This document shows positions 25,216 through 32,711 of a stretch of DNA of 64,000 bases, piece by piece (the first letter of the stretch is position 1; each line of letters starts with the position of its first letter). The stretch lies in assembly GCA_963700375.1 (NCBI GenBank), contig CAVOXF010000001.1:160633-224632 (forward strand). The letters are read 5' to 3'. The notes beneath the pieces were generated by a model, which saw only the letters and a list, made by a program, of their open reading frames with translations, was not told the DNA's origin and did no database searches. Origin of the DNA: JAHEEL01 sp963700375 (GTDB lineage Bacteria > Actinomycetota > Acidimicrobiia > Spongiisociales > UBA5794). The position numbers were made by a program, and so were the translations under genes.

Positions 25216-25964
25216 CTCGCCCGGATCCCGCCGCCAGGAGCGGCACCGGGGGGCCGAGACGACCGTGGCTCCGCCTCTGGGGGAGGGTCGGTGAGGACAT
25301 CCAAGCCGTCTTCGACAACGATCCTGCAGCCCGAAGCGTCACCGAGGTGCTGTTTCTCTATCCCGGACTCCACGCGGTGACGATGCACCGCATGGCTCAT
25401 GGCCTGTGGACGGGGGGTCATCCATTCGTCGCCCGATTCGTAAGCCAGGTCAGCCGCGCCGTGACCGGTATCGAAATCCACCCCGGCGCAACGATCGGAC
25501 GACGATTCGTCATCGATCACGGCATGGGCGTCGTGATCGGCGAAACCACCGAGATCGGTGATGATGTGATGCTGTACCAGGGCGTGACTCTGGGCGGCAC
25601 CAGCCTCAAGCGACGGAAGCGCCACCCAACCCTCGGCGACGGAGTCGTGGTCGGAGCGGGGGCGAAGATCCTGGGCGCCGTCAACATCGGATCTCATGCT
25701 CGCGTGGGGGCCGGTGCCGTGGTCGTGAAGGATGTGCCGCCCGGGTCGACCGTCGTGGGTTTGGCCGGTCGCGTGATCGACGAGCACGTTCCGGGTTCGC
25801 CAGCGCTGAGCATGGCTCTGGAGGAGAGCGGCGACGACCACGCCGTTCGGGTGATTGAGGTCCTCTTCGAGCGGGTGCAGCAGCTCGAAGAACGTGTCAA
25901 CGGGGATGGCTCCTCCGACCAGATCGTGCTTGCACCCGCGCTCATCCACGGAGAAGGCATCTGA
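25212..25964 (+). CDS. cysE: Serine O-acetyltransferase
   Basis: A 250-residue enzyme making O-acetylserine from serine and acetyl-CoA. The C-terminal two-thirds is a left-handed beta helix of hexapeptide repeats: EIHPGATIGRRFVIDHGMGVVIGET, the loop KRRKRHPTLGD, and VGAGAKILGAVNIG (outline). It is of the shorter EpsC-like type. The N-terminus includes a variable 25-residue extension. It starts with GTG overlapping the cysK stop, so the committed and final steps of cysteine synthesis are made together under the same leader. Confidence 0.93.
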   Translation: MTRPDPAARSGTGGPRRPWLRLWGRVGEDIQAVFDNDPAARSVTEVLFLYPGLHAVTMHRMAHGLWTGGHPFVARFVSQVSRAVTGIEIHPGATIGRRFVIDHGMGVVIGETTEIGDDVMLYQGVTLGGTSLKRRKRHPTLGDGVVVGAGAKILGAVNIGSHARVGAGAVVVKDVPPGSTVVGLAGRVIDEHVPGSPALSMALEESGDDHAVRVIEVLFERVQQLEERVNGDGSSDQIVLAPALIHGEGI

Positions 25965-25985
25965 CCGAACATGGCCGGGGTACCG

Positions 25986-26004
25986 GACCTCGATTGCCGA
26001 GGTC
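25986..26004. terminator. Hairpin between convergent cysE and ion-channel genes
   Basis: GACCTCG-ATTGC-CGAGGTC is a perfect 7-bp stem directly abutting the stop codon of the channel gene and 21 nt after cysE. Confidence 0.6.
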
Positions 26005-26343
26005 TCAATCGTCGGCGCGGCGACTCCTCACCTTCACGGCGCCTCGCTTGAAGAACGCATTGAGGGTCGCGCCGATCAGCGAGATGCCGCCGAAGATGTA
26101 GAACACCGTGAAGATCTTCGAGAGATCGCTCGTCGGAGTGAGGTCGCCGAATCCGACGGTTGTCAGAGTGACCGAACTGAAGTAGAAGGAATCCACCCAG
26201 GTCCAGTCCTCCATGAAGTGGTACACAACGGTTCCGATTGACAGGGCGCAGATCGCCAGCCCTGCGAGGTACCGGAAGGCGTATTTGTTCCAGACTTCGC
26301 TCGCGGTCTGGCCCGTCGTCGGAATCTGAGGGATGTCCGTCAT
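26005..26343 (-). CDS. Two-helix potassium channel (ion_trans_2)
   Basis: A 112-residue membrane protein with the layout TM1 (FRYLAGLAICALSIGTVVYHF), a pore helix (WVDSFYFSSVTLTTVGFGDLTP) and TM2 (IFTVFYIFGGISLIGATLNAFF). TVGFGD is the potassium selectivity filter. No RCK or other regulatory domain follows; only a short basic tail is present. It would act as a homotetramer in the cytoplasmic membrane. Confidence 0.9.
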   Translation of the reverse strand: MTDIPQIPTTGQTASEVWNKYAFRYLAGLAICALSIGTVVYHFMEDWTWVDSFYFSSVTLTTVGFGDLTPTSDLSKIFTVFYIFGGISLIGATLNAFFKRGAVKVRSRRADD

Positions 26344-26534
26344 CGCCGATCGTCTCCTGCTCGATCATCGCCGCTTGCTCGGAGTCGGCCCGCCCGGACC
26401 TTGACCCTCCTGCGGGCATCGTACCCGACCACATCAGAACCGATGCTGGCCCGACCGGACCCCTCCGGCTCCCGCCCCGGGACTCGATGATGAGAGGCTA
26501 GGCCTCCGCGTCCGTCCGCGACCGCCGCACGGCC

Positions 26535-26830
26535 TCAGCCATCGTTCTCGAGGGCGCCCACATCGATGTCGGTGACAGCGGATACCGCATGCCCGTAGTC
26601 CTCGATCAGCGGCTTCAATGCGGCGGCACATCCTCCTGTCGTCACAACAGCGAGGGCGGCTCCGCCGGAATCCAGTTCGGTCCCAGATCCTCTCGCTGCG
26701 ACCGCCTCATACCATCCGAGACCGCCCCAGCGACACCATGGAGAACGGTGAGGGCAGTCGAATCCCCGATATGCGTTCTCAGCGTCGGTGCGTCTACCGC
26801 GACGATCTTCGTGGCGCTGTTCCTTCTCTC
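26535..26830 (-). pseudogene. Decayed CoaX-like (type III pantothenate kinase) C-terminal fragment
   Basis: Two minus-strand frames together read like the C-terminus of a type III pantothenate kinase: HIGDSTALTVLHGVAGAVSDGMRR in one frame (around 26695-26790) and ALAVVTTGGCAAALKPLIEDYG in another (26535-26680), ending VTDIDVGALENDG. The matching family features are IGxxTxxAxxxGxxxGxxGxVDG and VxATGGxAxxLxPL. A frame change is needed between them, near 26690. No N-terminal half (GNT motif) is found. Identification is tentative. Confidence 0.35.
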
Positions 26831-27075
26831 CTACTCCTCGCCGACTGGAGCCGGCCATCGATGTGGGTCGGATCTCACCTCCGTGCACCGGCGGATCTCG
26901 GTGCCGGGATCGTGAACGATGCCACCTGGTCGGTCCGGCGCAACTTCTGCGCCTTGATGGCTGCCAGCGCCGTGACTGCCGTGATCATTGGTGGCGCGGC
27001 ACCCGCGAAACGCGCGGAATCATGTGACCGATCGGCGGTCTGTCGCGTCGTACCGGGTAGAAGGATCGTTGACTC
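26830..27075. other. Intergenic, no gene seen
   Basis: The space between the CoaX-like fragment and the DUF2892 gene has open frames on both strands but none with a ribosome site, recognisable domain or family likeness. The 26344-26534 stretch next to the ion channel is also empty. Confidence 0.4.
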
Positions 27076-27089
27076 ATGGAGGTCTCGCA

Positions 27090-27284
27090 ATGAAGGCAAA
27101 CGAAGCAAGCTGGGATCGGATCGCCCGGGTGGTGCTCGGCATCGTGTTGATCGGCGTCGGCCTGCTCGCCGTCGGTGGCGGGTGGGGCTGGGTCATGGCC
27201 GCGGTCGGGTTGATCCCGCTCGTGACTGGACTCGTCGGCTGGTGCCCCCTCTACTCCGTGATCGGGCGGGGCACCAAGGCCTAG
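27090..27284 (+). CDS. Small DUF2892 membrane protein
   Basis: A 64-residue protein with two transmembrane helices and the DUF2892/YgaP-type pattern: NxxxxDRIARVVLGIVLI, then a central Gly-rich turn and LIPLVTGLVGWCPLYSVIG. WCPLY is characteristic of the family, which often accompanies rhodanese or thioredoxin proteins. GGAGG lies 7 nt before the ATG at 27090. It is followed by a membrane thioredoxin 95 nt downstream, consistent with a thiol-redox role (inference). Confidence 0.85.
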   Translation: MKANEASWDRIARVVLGIVLIGVGLLAVGGGWGWVMAAVGLIPLVTGLVGWCPLYSVIGRGTKA

Positions 27285-27378
27285 AGACAGCGAAGAACAA
27301 TGACAACCATCGGGACCGATCCGGGTGATGCCAACTGGGGATCACCCGGACGCCCAATCCCGAGGGAGCAATCCATCC

Positions 27379-27825
27379 GTGGCTGACGCAGCCAACCAGG
27401 TCCTCTACTTCACCGGAGCGCATTGCACTACCTGCAAGGCCATGACGCCGGTCGTGCTGGCGGCAGCCGGCGAATACGGCTCCGACGTCCAACTCGTCCA
27501 GGTCGACGTCGCCAAGAACCGGGATCTCGCCGAGCGCCACTCGGTGCGGTCGGTCCCAACCTTCGTCGCCATCCATGATGGCGTCGTCGTCGGCCACGCG
27601 GTCGGAGCCCAGAGCAGGGCCGGGATCGCAGAGGTTTTCGCCGGAGCTATCGATGGCCAGGTCCGATCCATCCCGCTGTCGACCGCGGAGCGGCTGATGC
27701 GCCTGAGCGCGGCGGCGGCCGTGGGAGCGATTGCATACATCGCCGGCCAAGCGCTCCTGTACCTCGTGGTGTTCGCCCTGATCGCGTTTGCGTTATGGGA
27801 TCAGATTCCTCTCCGGAGGAAGTGA
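27379..27825 (+). CDS. Thioredoxin-like protein with C-terminal membrane helix
   Basis: A 148-residue protein. Residues 5-100 are a thioredoxin fold with active site C16-TT-C19 in TGAHCTTCKAMTP, the buried VDVAKNRDLAERHSVRSVPTF and its cis-proline (SVPT). A hydrophobic segment near residues 120-140 (AIAYIAGQALLYLVVFALIAFALW) would anchor the C-terminus in the membrane, leaving the thioredoxin domain in the cytoplasm since there is no signal peptide. GTG 27379 follows GAGGGAGC. The next gene, an ECF sigma factor, begins close after or overlapping its 3' end. Confidence 0.85.
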   Translation: MADAANQVLYFTGAHCTTCKAMTPVVLAAAGEYGSDVQLVQVDVAKNRDLAERHSVRSVPTFVAIHDGVVVGHAVGAQSRAGIAEVFAGAIDGQVRSIPLSTAERLMRLSAAAAVGAIAYIAGQALLYLVVFALIAFALWDQIPLRRK

Positions 27826-27887
27826 CCGTCGCCATCCCCCCGGCGGATGCGCCGCCCACCTCGCCAGGAGGGGTACCGTCTGTCTCA

Positions 27888-28415
27888 ATGGACGACTCCA
27901 TGGTCACGACGACACCCACAGTTTCGGTCGCCGCCCTGTTCGACCAGTTTGCCGACGGCGTGTACACGCTGGGCTATCGCATACTCGGTGACCGGCACCT
28001 GGCCGAGGACATCGTCCAGGAGACGTTCATCAAGGTCATACGATCGCTGAACACCTACCGGGGTGACGGGCCGATCGCCGCCTGGCTCTACCGGATCGGC
28101 TACCGCGAGGCGATCACCGCCACCCGCAAACGACGAGAAACCCCGCTCGACCCCGACGAGATGCTCCGAACAGGTGACGGGCCGGCCACGAGCGTCGAAG
28201 ATGCGGTGCTCACCGCCGAACTGACGCGACGACTCGAGGCCGCAATCGCCCGCCTTGCCGAACCGCTGCGGTCGGCATTCGTGCTGAGGGACATCGAGCT
28301 GCTATCCACCGCCGAAGTCGCCCAGGCCCTCGATGTCTCCGAATCTGCCGTCAAGATGCGCCTTGCCCGTGCCCGGCAGGCCTTGCGCGTGGAACTCAAG
28401 GAGTACCTGTTATGA
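27888..28415 (+). CDS. ECF-type RNA polymerase sigma factor
   Basis: A 175-residue sigma-70 family protein. Region 2 is FDQFADGVYTLGYRILGDRHLAEDIVQETFIKVIRSL and region 4 is LAEPLRSAFVLRDIELLSTAEVAQALDVSESAVKMRLARARQAL (outline). Several starts are possible: ATG 27795 overlapping the thioredoxin gene, or ATG 27888 with GGAGGGG 14 nt upstream; I prefer the latter since region 2 begins soon after. Its stop overlaps the anti-sigma start by ATGA. It probably activates its own operon, but I cannot identify the promoter. Confidence 0.85.
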   Translation: MDDSMVTTTPTVSVAALFDQFADGVYTLGYRILGDRHLAEDIVQETFIKVIRSLNTYRGDGPIAAWLYRIGYREAITATRKRRETPLDPDEMLRTGDGPATSVEDAVLTAELTRRLEAAIARLAEPLRSAFVLRDIELLSTAEVAQALDVSESAVKMRLARARQALRVELKEYLL

Positions 28416-28645
28416 CGATGACCTGCGACCAACTCGACGCTCTGCTTCCCGAGTTCTTCGACGGCTCGCTCACGGCCGAACTGGAGACCGCAGCCGCCGA
28501 TCACTTGGCAACGTGCTCCGACTGCCGGACGGTCATCTCCGAGCTGGAGGGTGTCGGTTCTCTCTACCGCACCCACGGCCGCCTCGACCTCCCGGAGGAC
28601 GCAAGAGAACGGATCAGGCACACGCTCGGCATCGAGGACGGCTGA
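28412..28645 (+). CDS. Zinc-binding (ZAS) anti-sigma factor
   Basis: A 77-residue soluble protein starting in the sigma stop codon. It has the ZAS pattern with C5, H31, C35 and C38 (DHLATCSDC), expected to bind zinc and hold the sigma factor. It has no transmembrane segment, like RsrA-type thiol-sensing anti-sigmas. The upstream thioredoxin and DUF2892 genes fit a disulfide-stress circuit (inference). Its 3' end overlaps the convergent ferric-reductase-like gene by 82 bp. Confidence 0.88.
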   Translation: MTMTCDQLDALLPEFFDGSLTAELETAAADHLATCSDCRTVISELEGVGSLYRTHGRLDLPEDARERIRHTLGIEDG

Positions 28646-29400
28646 ACGACGACCTCGCTCACGATGAGCGCCCCCGTTTCCAATGGCGCCTGCCTCGCTG
28701 GCGAGGGACATGCCGCCCGCCGGTGCGATCGCGATTTCGCCTCCCCGAGGCCGCTTCTCACGCCTCGCACGCCGGAACCGACACCGGGATTTCGAGGGTC
28801 AATCGTGAGTTCGGCTTGTGCCGGAGCCGGCGCTACGCCACATTCGCGTGTCCTCGGAGCGCGAACCGCGATGGAACGCTTGCCGGCCAGCACCCTATAG
28901 AGCGTGAGCGAGAGGACGACCACAATGCTCAGGACCGATCCGACGACGTACGCGGGACTCGCTGCATCGGATCCGGCGGTCGCACCGTGGATGGAAATCA
29001 TCCAGAACAGCACGTAGCTGAGCAGATGGATGCCGTGCCACACCTTTCGGGTCAGGTGCTTCGCCATCAGCGACGTGATCTCGACGGCGGCCAGGAGATA
29101 GACAGCGACTATGCCCCAGGCGACCGGTCCCGGCTTCCATTCTGAGGCCATGGGCACAAGGAGACCGACGAGGTCGAAATGAACATACGAATCAGCGATG
29201 AGTCCGGCGAGGTGGAAGCCGGTAAACACGACTGCGAGTCCACCCAAGTGCCGGTGGAGGTCGAGAAGCCACTTGGGACTCGGATGGCGTTGCAGGAGTC
29301 GCGTCGACAGCAACAGACCCCACACGACCGAAACCGCAACCAGGCCCGCTGCCACGATCCCACTCGAGCGAGCCACGTACCACCACACTTGGGAGTTCAC
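28564..29400 (-). CDS. Ferric-reductase-like transmembrane haem protein
   Basis: A 278-residue membrane protein. Residues 1-190 contain five or six helices with the ferric-reductase/YedZ-like haem histidines in LDLHRHLGGLAVVFTGFHLAGLI and VWHGIHLLSYVLFWMISIHGAT. The last 85 residues are Pro/Arg/Ala-rich without domain likeness and run antisense through the 3' end of the anti-sigma gene, so the true end may be earlier if there is a frameshift. The start at 29400 overlaps the ApbE stop by ATGA. Such genes commonly pair with ApbE in flavin-based electron transfer. Confidence 0.75.
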   Translation of the reverse strand: MNSQVWWYVARSSGIVAAGLVAVSVVWGLLLSTRLLQRHPSPKWLLDLHRHLGGLAVVFTGFHLAGLIADSYVHFDLVGLLVPMASEWKPGPVAWGIVAVYLLAAVEITSLMAKHLTRKVWHGIHLLSYVLFWMISIHGATAGSDAASPAYVVGSVLSIVVVLSLTLYRVLAGKRSIAVRAPRTRECGVAPAPAQAELTIDPRNPGVGSGVRGVRSGLGEAKSRSHRRAACPSPARQAPLETGALIVSEVVVQPSSMPSVCLIRSLASSGRSRRPWVR

Positions 29401-29669
29401 GCCGCAGCCTCCCAGAAACCCTGCGAGGCGTGTTGACCGCCATCGACATCAACGACCAGAGCGGATGCGCCGACGAGGACATCCGCGGCGCGCTCGACTC
29501 CGGCAGCGAACACCGCCTTCGTCATCACTTCAGCCCACCAGCCTTCTCCCGCGACAACCGTCACGGCCGCAACATCGTTCTGGAACGGCCGGCCCGTTCG
29601 CGAATCGATGAGGTGATGGGCATCGGTGTTTCCGATACGCCACCGGCGCGCGAGCCTGCTGCTCGTCAC
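29397..29669 (-). pseudogene. apbE: ApbE (FAD:protein FMN transferase), C-terminal part after frameshift
   Basis: C-terminal about 90 residues of ApbE. It includes the conserved HHLIDSRTGRPFQNDVAAVTVVAG and the metal-binding AEVMTKAVFAAG. The frame is open upstream through RIRLTNGAVVTSS, the usual ApbE continuation. Restoring one C near 29690 joins it to 29684-30181. The stop overlaps the start of the ferric-reductase-like gene. Confidence 0.75.
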
Positions 29670-29683
29670 GACCGCGCCGTTGG

Positions 29684-30181
29684 TCAGGCGAATCCTGCGG
29701 AGTCCTTCGCTGGATCGAACGGGTCCTCCACGAGGATCGTCCAGCCGTCACCTTCCGGAGGGCGCCCTGCGGCGCGGACGTCCCCGCCCAGATTGACCAT
29801 CGCGCCTTCTGCACCGGCGGTCAGCAATTCCCGAACGACGATATCGCACGCGAGGCCCTTGCCGATGCCCCCGGGATCGATCATGACACCCCTCGGGAGC
29901 TTCACGGCGAGGTGCTCTCGGTTCAGATCGATGCGCCGACATCCGGGCGACGCAGCGCTCGGCGATGGGCCGTGCCGGCCCCCGTCACCGATCAACTCGA
30001 AACTCCGATCGTAACCGTTGGATACGACGGCTTCGAGCACGGTCGGATCGAAGCGACCTCTCGTCGCTCGCCACCCGAACACCGCTTTCGAGATCAACTC
30101 GAAGGTCTCCGAGGAAACGACAACGGGCAGGTCCGGCATCCGTGAAGCGACCCTAGAAGCAACTCGGGGCGCACCCCGCAC
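29684..30181 (-). pseudogene. apbE: ApbE (FAD:protein FMN transferase), N-terminal part, truncated and frameshifted
   Basis: Middle part of an FMN transferase that attaches FMN to Thr in target proteins. It shows FDPTVLEAVVSNGYDRSFE, the flavin-binding MIDPGGIGKGLACD and AMVNLGGDVRAAG. The frame ends prematurely after DPFDPAKD; the continuation is in 29397-29669. The family's N-terminal 60-90 residues, including the usual SRFxxxSELxxLN segment, are missing; sequence upstream of 30150 does not encode them in any frame I can see. The gene is probably both 5'-truncated and frameshifted. Confidence 0.75.
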
Positions 30182-30224
30182 GGGGCCGACGCGCGAGCGG
30201 AACGCCCCGGGCGACGGGGGTCGC

Positions 30225-30368
30225 TCAGTGACCGAAGGTCTTGTCGAGCGACTGGTTCGATGTGGCTTCGTGGGAATCGCGCTTCGCTTGCTTTGCGAGG
30301 CGCTTCTCCTTGAGGCTCTTGCCCGCGACCTTTTTGGTGCTTCGGCTGCCTTTGTCTTTGTTCGCCAT
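30225..30368 (-). CDS. Small lysine-rich protein
   Basis: A 47-residue basic protein (MANKDKGSRSTKKVAGKSLKEK at the start region, continuing with RLAKQAKRDS). GGGAGG lies 5 nt before the ATG at 30368. Short Lys/Ala-rich proteins of this look are common in actinobacteria. No function can be assigned. It sits between the truncated apbE and the ABC exporter genes. Confidence 0.65.
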   Translation of the reverse strand: MANKDKGSRSTKKVAGKSLKEKRLAKQAKRDSHEATSNQSLDKTFGH

Positions 30369-30464
30369 GAATGCCTCCCGGCCGGCCACCGAAATCGTGG
30401 CCTCTGTCATTGTGTCACATGATGCCGCCGACCGGGGGCGGTCTCCGGCCCGGCGGTCTATGGA

Positions 30465-31286
30465 TCAGCTGAAGATGCGGCGGTAGATGCTCACGCTGAG
30501 CGGTGAGGCAACCACGAAGATGGCGATGATCCAGGCAATCGAAAGTGCGATCATGCCCTCGACGGTCTTGCCGGACGGCATCGCCTCGATGCCGATCGTG
30601 AGGCCGCGAACGGTCGTCGCGATCACCGAAACCGGCTGGTTCTCGGCGAAGACCTGGAGCCATCCCGGCATCGATTGCACGGGAACGAAGACCGAACTCG
30701 CGAACACGAACGGGAAGACGAGGAGGAAACTCGCCGACTGCGCCGCCTCCGGAGTACGGGCAAAGAGACCAATCGCAGCGAACACCCACGACATCGAGTA
30801 CCCAAACAAGAGCGCCAGGGCCAGGCCGAGCAGAAGCTCGGGGATGCCGGAAGGCCGGAACCCGATCAGATACGCCACGAAGATCATGAGGGTGTTCACG
30901 AACGCGCTCCGCACCAGATCGGCAAGCGTCCGCCCTGCAAGCACTGCGCCCCGCGCCATCGGCAGCGACCGGAAACGGTCGATGACACCGGCAGCCAGGT
31001 CCTCGGTGAGGCCTGTCGCCGTGTTGGTGGCACCGAACATCACGGTCTGAACCAGGATGCCGGGGAGGAGGAAGTCGATGTACGGCACGCCGGGAATCGA
31101 GATCGCTCCGCCGAACACGTAGGTGAAGAGCAGCAAGAACATCACCGGCTGGACGGTGGCGACCAGCAGCAACTGCGGCATCCGGATGAAGCGCCGAAGA
31201 TTGCGCTTCGTGAGGATCCACATGTCCTTGACCGCGTGCGCCGGGGTGACGCGCGCCTTGCTTGGCTTCACGGCTGTGGTCGTCAT
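30465..31286 (-). CDS. ABC-2 type exporter permease (DrrB-like)
   Basis: A 273-residue permease with six transmembrane helices. It carries the ABC-2 motifs RRFIRMPQLLLVATVQPVMFLLLFTYVFGG and LLPGILVQTVMFGATNTATGLTEDLAAGVIDRFRSLPM (outline), typical of DrrB-like multidrug or lipid exporters. Its ATG overlaps the ATPase stop (ATGA), so the two are made together. The substrate is not evident from sequence. Confidence 0.88.
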   Translation of the reverse strand: MTTTAVKPSKARVTPAHAVKDMWILTKRNLRRFIRMPQLLLVATVQPVMFLLLFTYVFGGAISIPGVPYIDFLLPGILVQTVMFGATNTATGLTEDLAAGVIDRFRSLPMARGAVLAGRTLADLVRSAFVNTLMIFVAYLIGFRPSGIPELLLGLALALLFGYSMSWVFAAIGLFARTPEAAQSASFLLVFPFVFASSVFVPVQSMPGWLQVFAENQPVSVIATTVRGLTIGIEAMPSGKTVEGMIALSIAWIIAIFVVASPLSVSIYRRIFS

Positions 31287-32272
31287 CCCGCCACCTCGCT
31301 CTTCACGGATTCCTCAGGCGCCGGATCCAGCTCCGCTGCATGGCCGGTGAGAGAGAGGAACACGTCATCGAGAGTGGGCTTGTGAAGTTCGACATCGAGG
31401 ATTGGGATCGAGGCATCGTTCATCGCGCGAACGACCTCGACGAGGGAACGGGATCCCTCCTCGGCCGGGATGACCAGGAGTCCCCGCTGCTCATCATGAA
31501 GCGGGTCTGCTCCGGTGAGGCGGTTGATCGCGGCGATCGCATCGGCGCAGTGCTCGCCGTCCACCTCCAGACGGACCACAACACCGCCGATCGTCTCCTT
31601 GAGGCTGTCGGAGGTGCCCTCTGCGATGAGACGGCCGTGATCGATCACCCCGACGCTGTCGGCAAGGAAGTCCGCCTCCTCGAGGTACTGCGTCGTGAGC
31701 AAGAGGGTGGTGCCACCGCTGACGAGCTCTCTGATGAGCTCCCAGATGTCGACGCGTGAGCGTGGATCGATACCGGTGGTTGGTTCGTCGAGGAACAGGA
31801 CGTCCGGGCGTCCGACCAGCGAAGCGGCGAGGTCGAGACGCCGCCGCATGCCCCCGGAGTACGTGCGGACGGGACGGTCGGCGGCGTCCGTGAGGTTGAT
31901 GCGCTCAAGTACCTCGTCGGCGCGGGACTGAGCCTCTGCCATCGACAGGTTGTACAAGCGGCCGACCATCACCACGTTCTCGCGTCCGCTCAGGAACTCA
32001 TCGACGGCTGCGTACTGACCGCCGAGACCGATGCGAGTCCGGACGCCGATCGGGTCGGCAACGACATCAATCCCTTCCACGGTGGCAGTACCGGAATCGG
32101 GTTTGAGCAGCGTGGCGAGCACCCGGATGAGGGTCGTCTTGCCTGCTCCATTCGGCCCAAGCAGGGCGTAGATCTTCCCGCTCTCGATGGAGATCGATAC
32201 TCCGTCGAGGGCGGGCACGTTGGACTTCTTGTACGTCTTGTAGATGTTGTCGGCAACGACAGCGAGTGTCAT
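31283..32272 (-). CDS. ABC exporter ATPase (DrrA-like)
   Basis: A 329-residue ATPase. Walker A is GPNGAGKTT, the signature is YSGGMRRRLDLAASLV, Walker B is VLFLDEPTTGID and the H-loop reads LLTTQYLEEAD, with Gln in place of His as in the DrrA subfamily. The C-terminal DUF4162-like region includes LDDVFLSLTGHAAE, the conserved DrrA tail. GGAGGG precedes the ATG at 32272. It is paired with the DrrB-like permease. Confidence 0.9.
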   Translation of the reverse strand: MTLAVVADNIYKTYKKSNVPALDGVSISIESGKIYALLGPNGAGKTTLIRVLATLLKPDSGTATVEGIDVVADPIGVRTRIGLGGQYAAVDEFLSGRENVVMVGRLYNLSMAEAQSRADEVLERINLTDAADRPVRTYSGGMRRRLDLAASLVGRPDVLFLDEPTTGIDPRSRVDIWELIRELVSGGTTLLLTTQYLEEADFLADSVGVIDHGRLIAEGTSDSLKETIGGVVVRLEVDGEHCADAIAAINRLTGADPLHDEQRGLLVIPAEEGSRSLVEVVRAMNDASIPILDVELHKPTLDDVFLSLTGHAAELDPAPEESVKSEVAG

Positions 32273-32402
32273 CGTCCCTCCCCGATTCGGTGAATTGCGG
32301 TCTTGCCCTGAGACACGTCGGGACCCGTCGACCATGCGGTCGTCCGAGCCTAGGTGCGCCGTGCGACAATGAAGGGCGAATCCAACTCAGGTCGGCGAAC
32401 GT

Positions 32403-32663
32403 TCAGACCGGCGAAGCGTTGCTGCGTCGGCATCGAAGGAAGCGTGCGGCCGCGATGCCGACAAGCGGCCCAAGCAACAGAATGGCGACGGAGATGACAC
32501 CGACGATCGGGTTCTGGTCGAATAGTTCGCCGAGCGTGGCTTCGTATCCGTCATCGATCCCCGAGTAGATCACGACGTTGACGGCGACAATGGCGCCGAT
32601 GATCCCCGCGGTAATGCCTCCGACGAAGATGTCGATGATCCAGCCACGCGTGCTCGGCTCCAT
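32403..32663 (-). CDS. Small two-helix membrane protein
   Basis: An 86-residue protein (MEPSTRGWIIDIFVGGITAG start) with two hydrophobic segments separated by a polar loop, and a basic tail RFLRCRRS. A GTG at 32702 would extend it by 13 residues. The family resembles small transglycosylase-associated-type membrane proteins only in size, so I assign no function. It lies directly downstream of the GAF histidine kinase and may belong to its operon. Confidence 0.6.
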   Translation of the reverse strand: MEPSTRGWIIDIFVGGITAGIIGAIVAVNVVIYSGIDDGYEATLGELFDQNPIVGVISVAILLLGPLVGIAAARFLRCRRSNASPV

Positions 32664-32711
32664 CGCGTCAGCATCGCTCAGATCGGCTCCGAATGCAACC
32701 ACCGCTGCGAG

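Noticed and set aside
30190..30215. GC-rich inverted repeats downstream of the small lysine-rich gene as a terminator
   Set aside because: Pairing is imperfect and several alternative folds are equally good.
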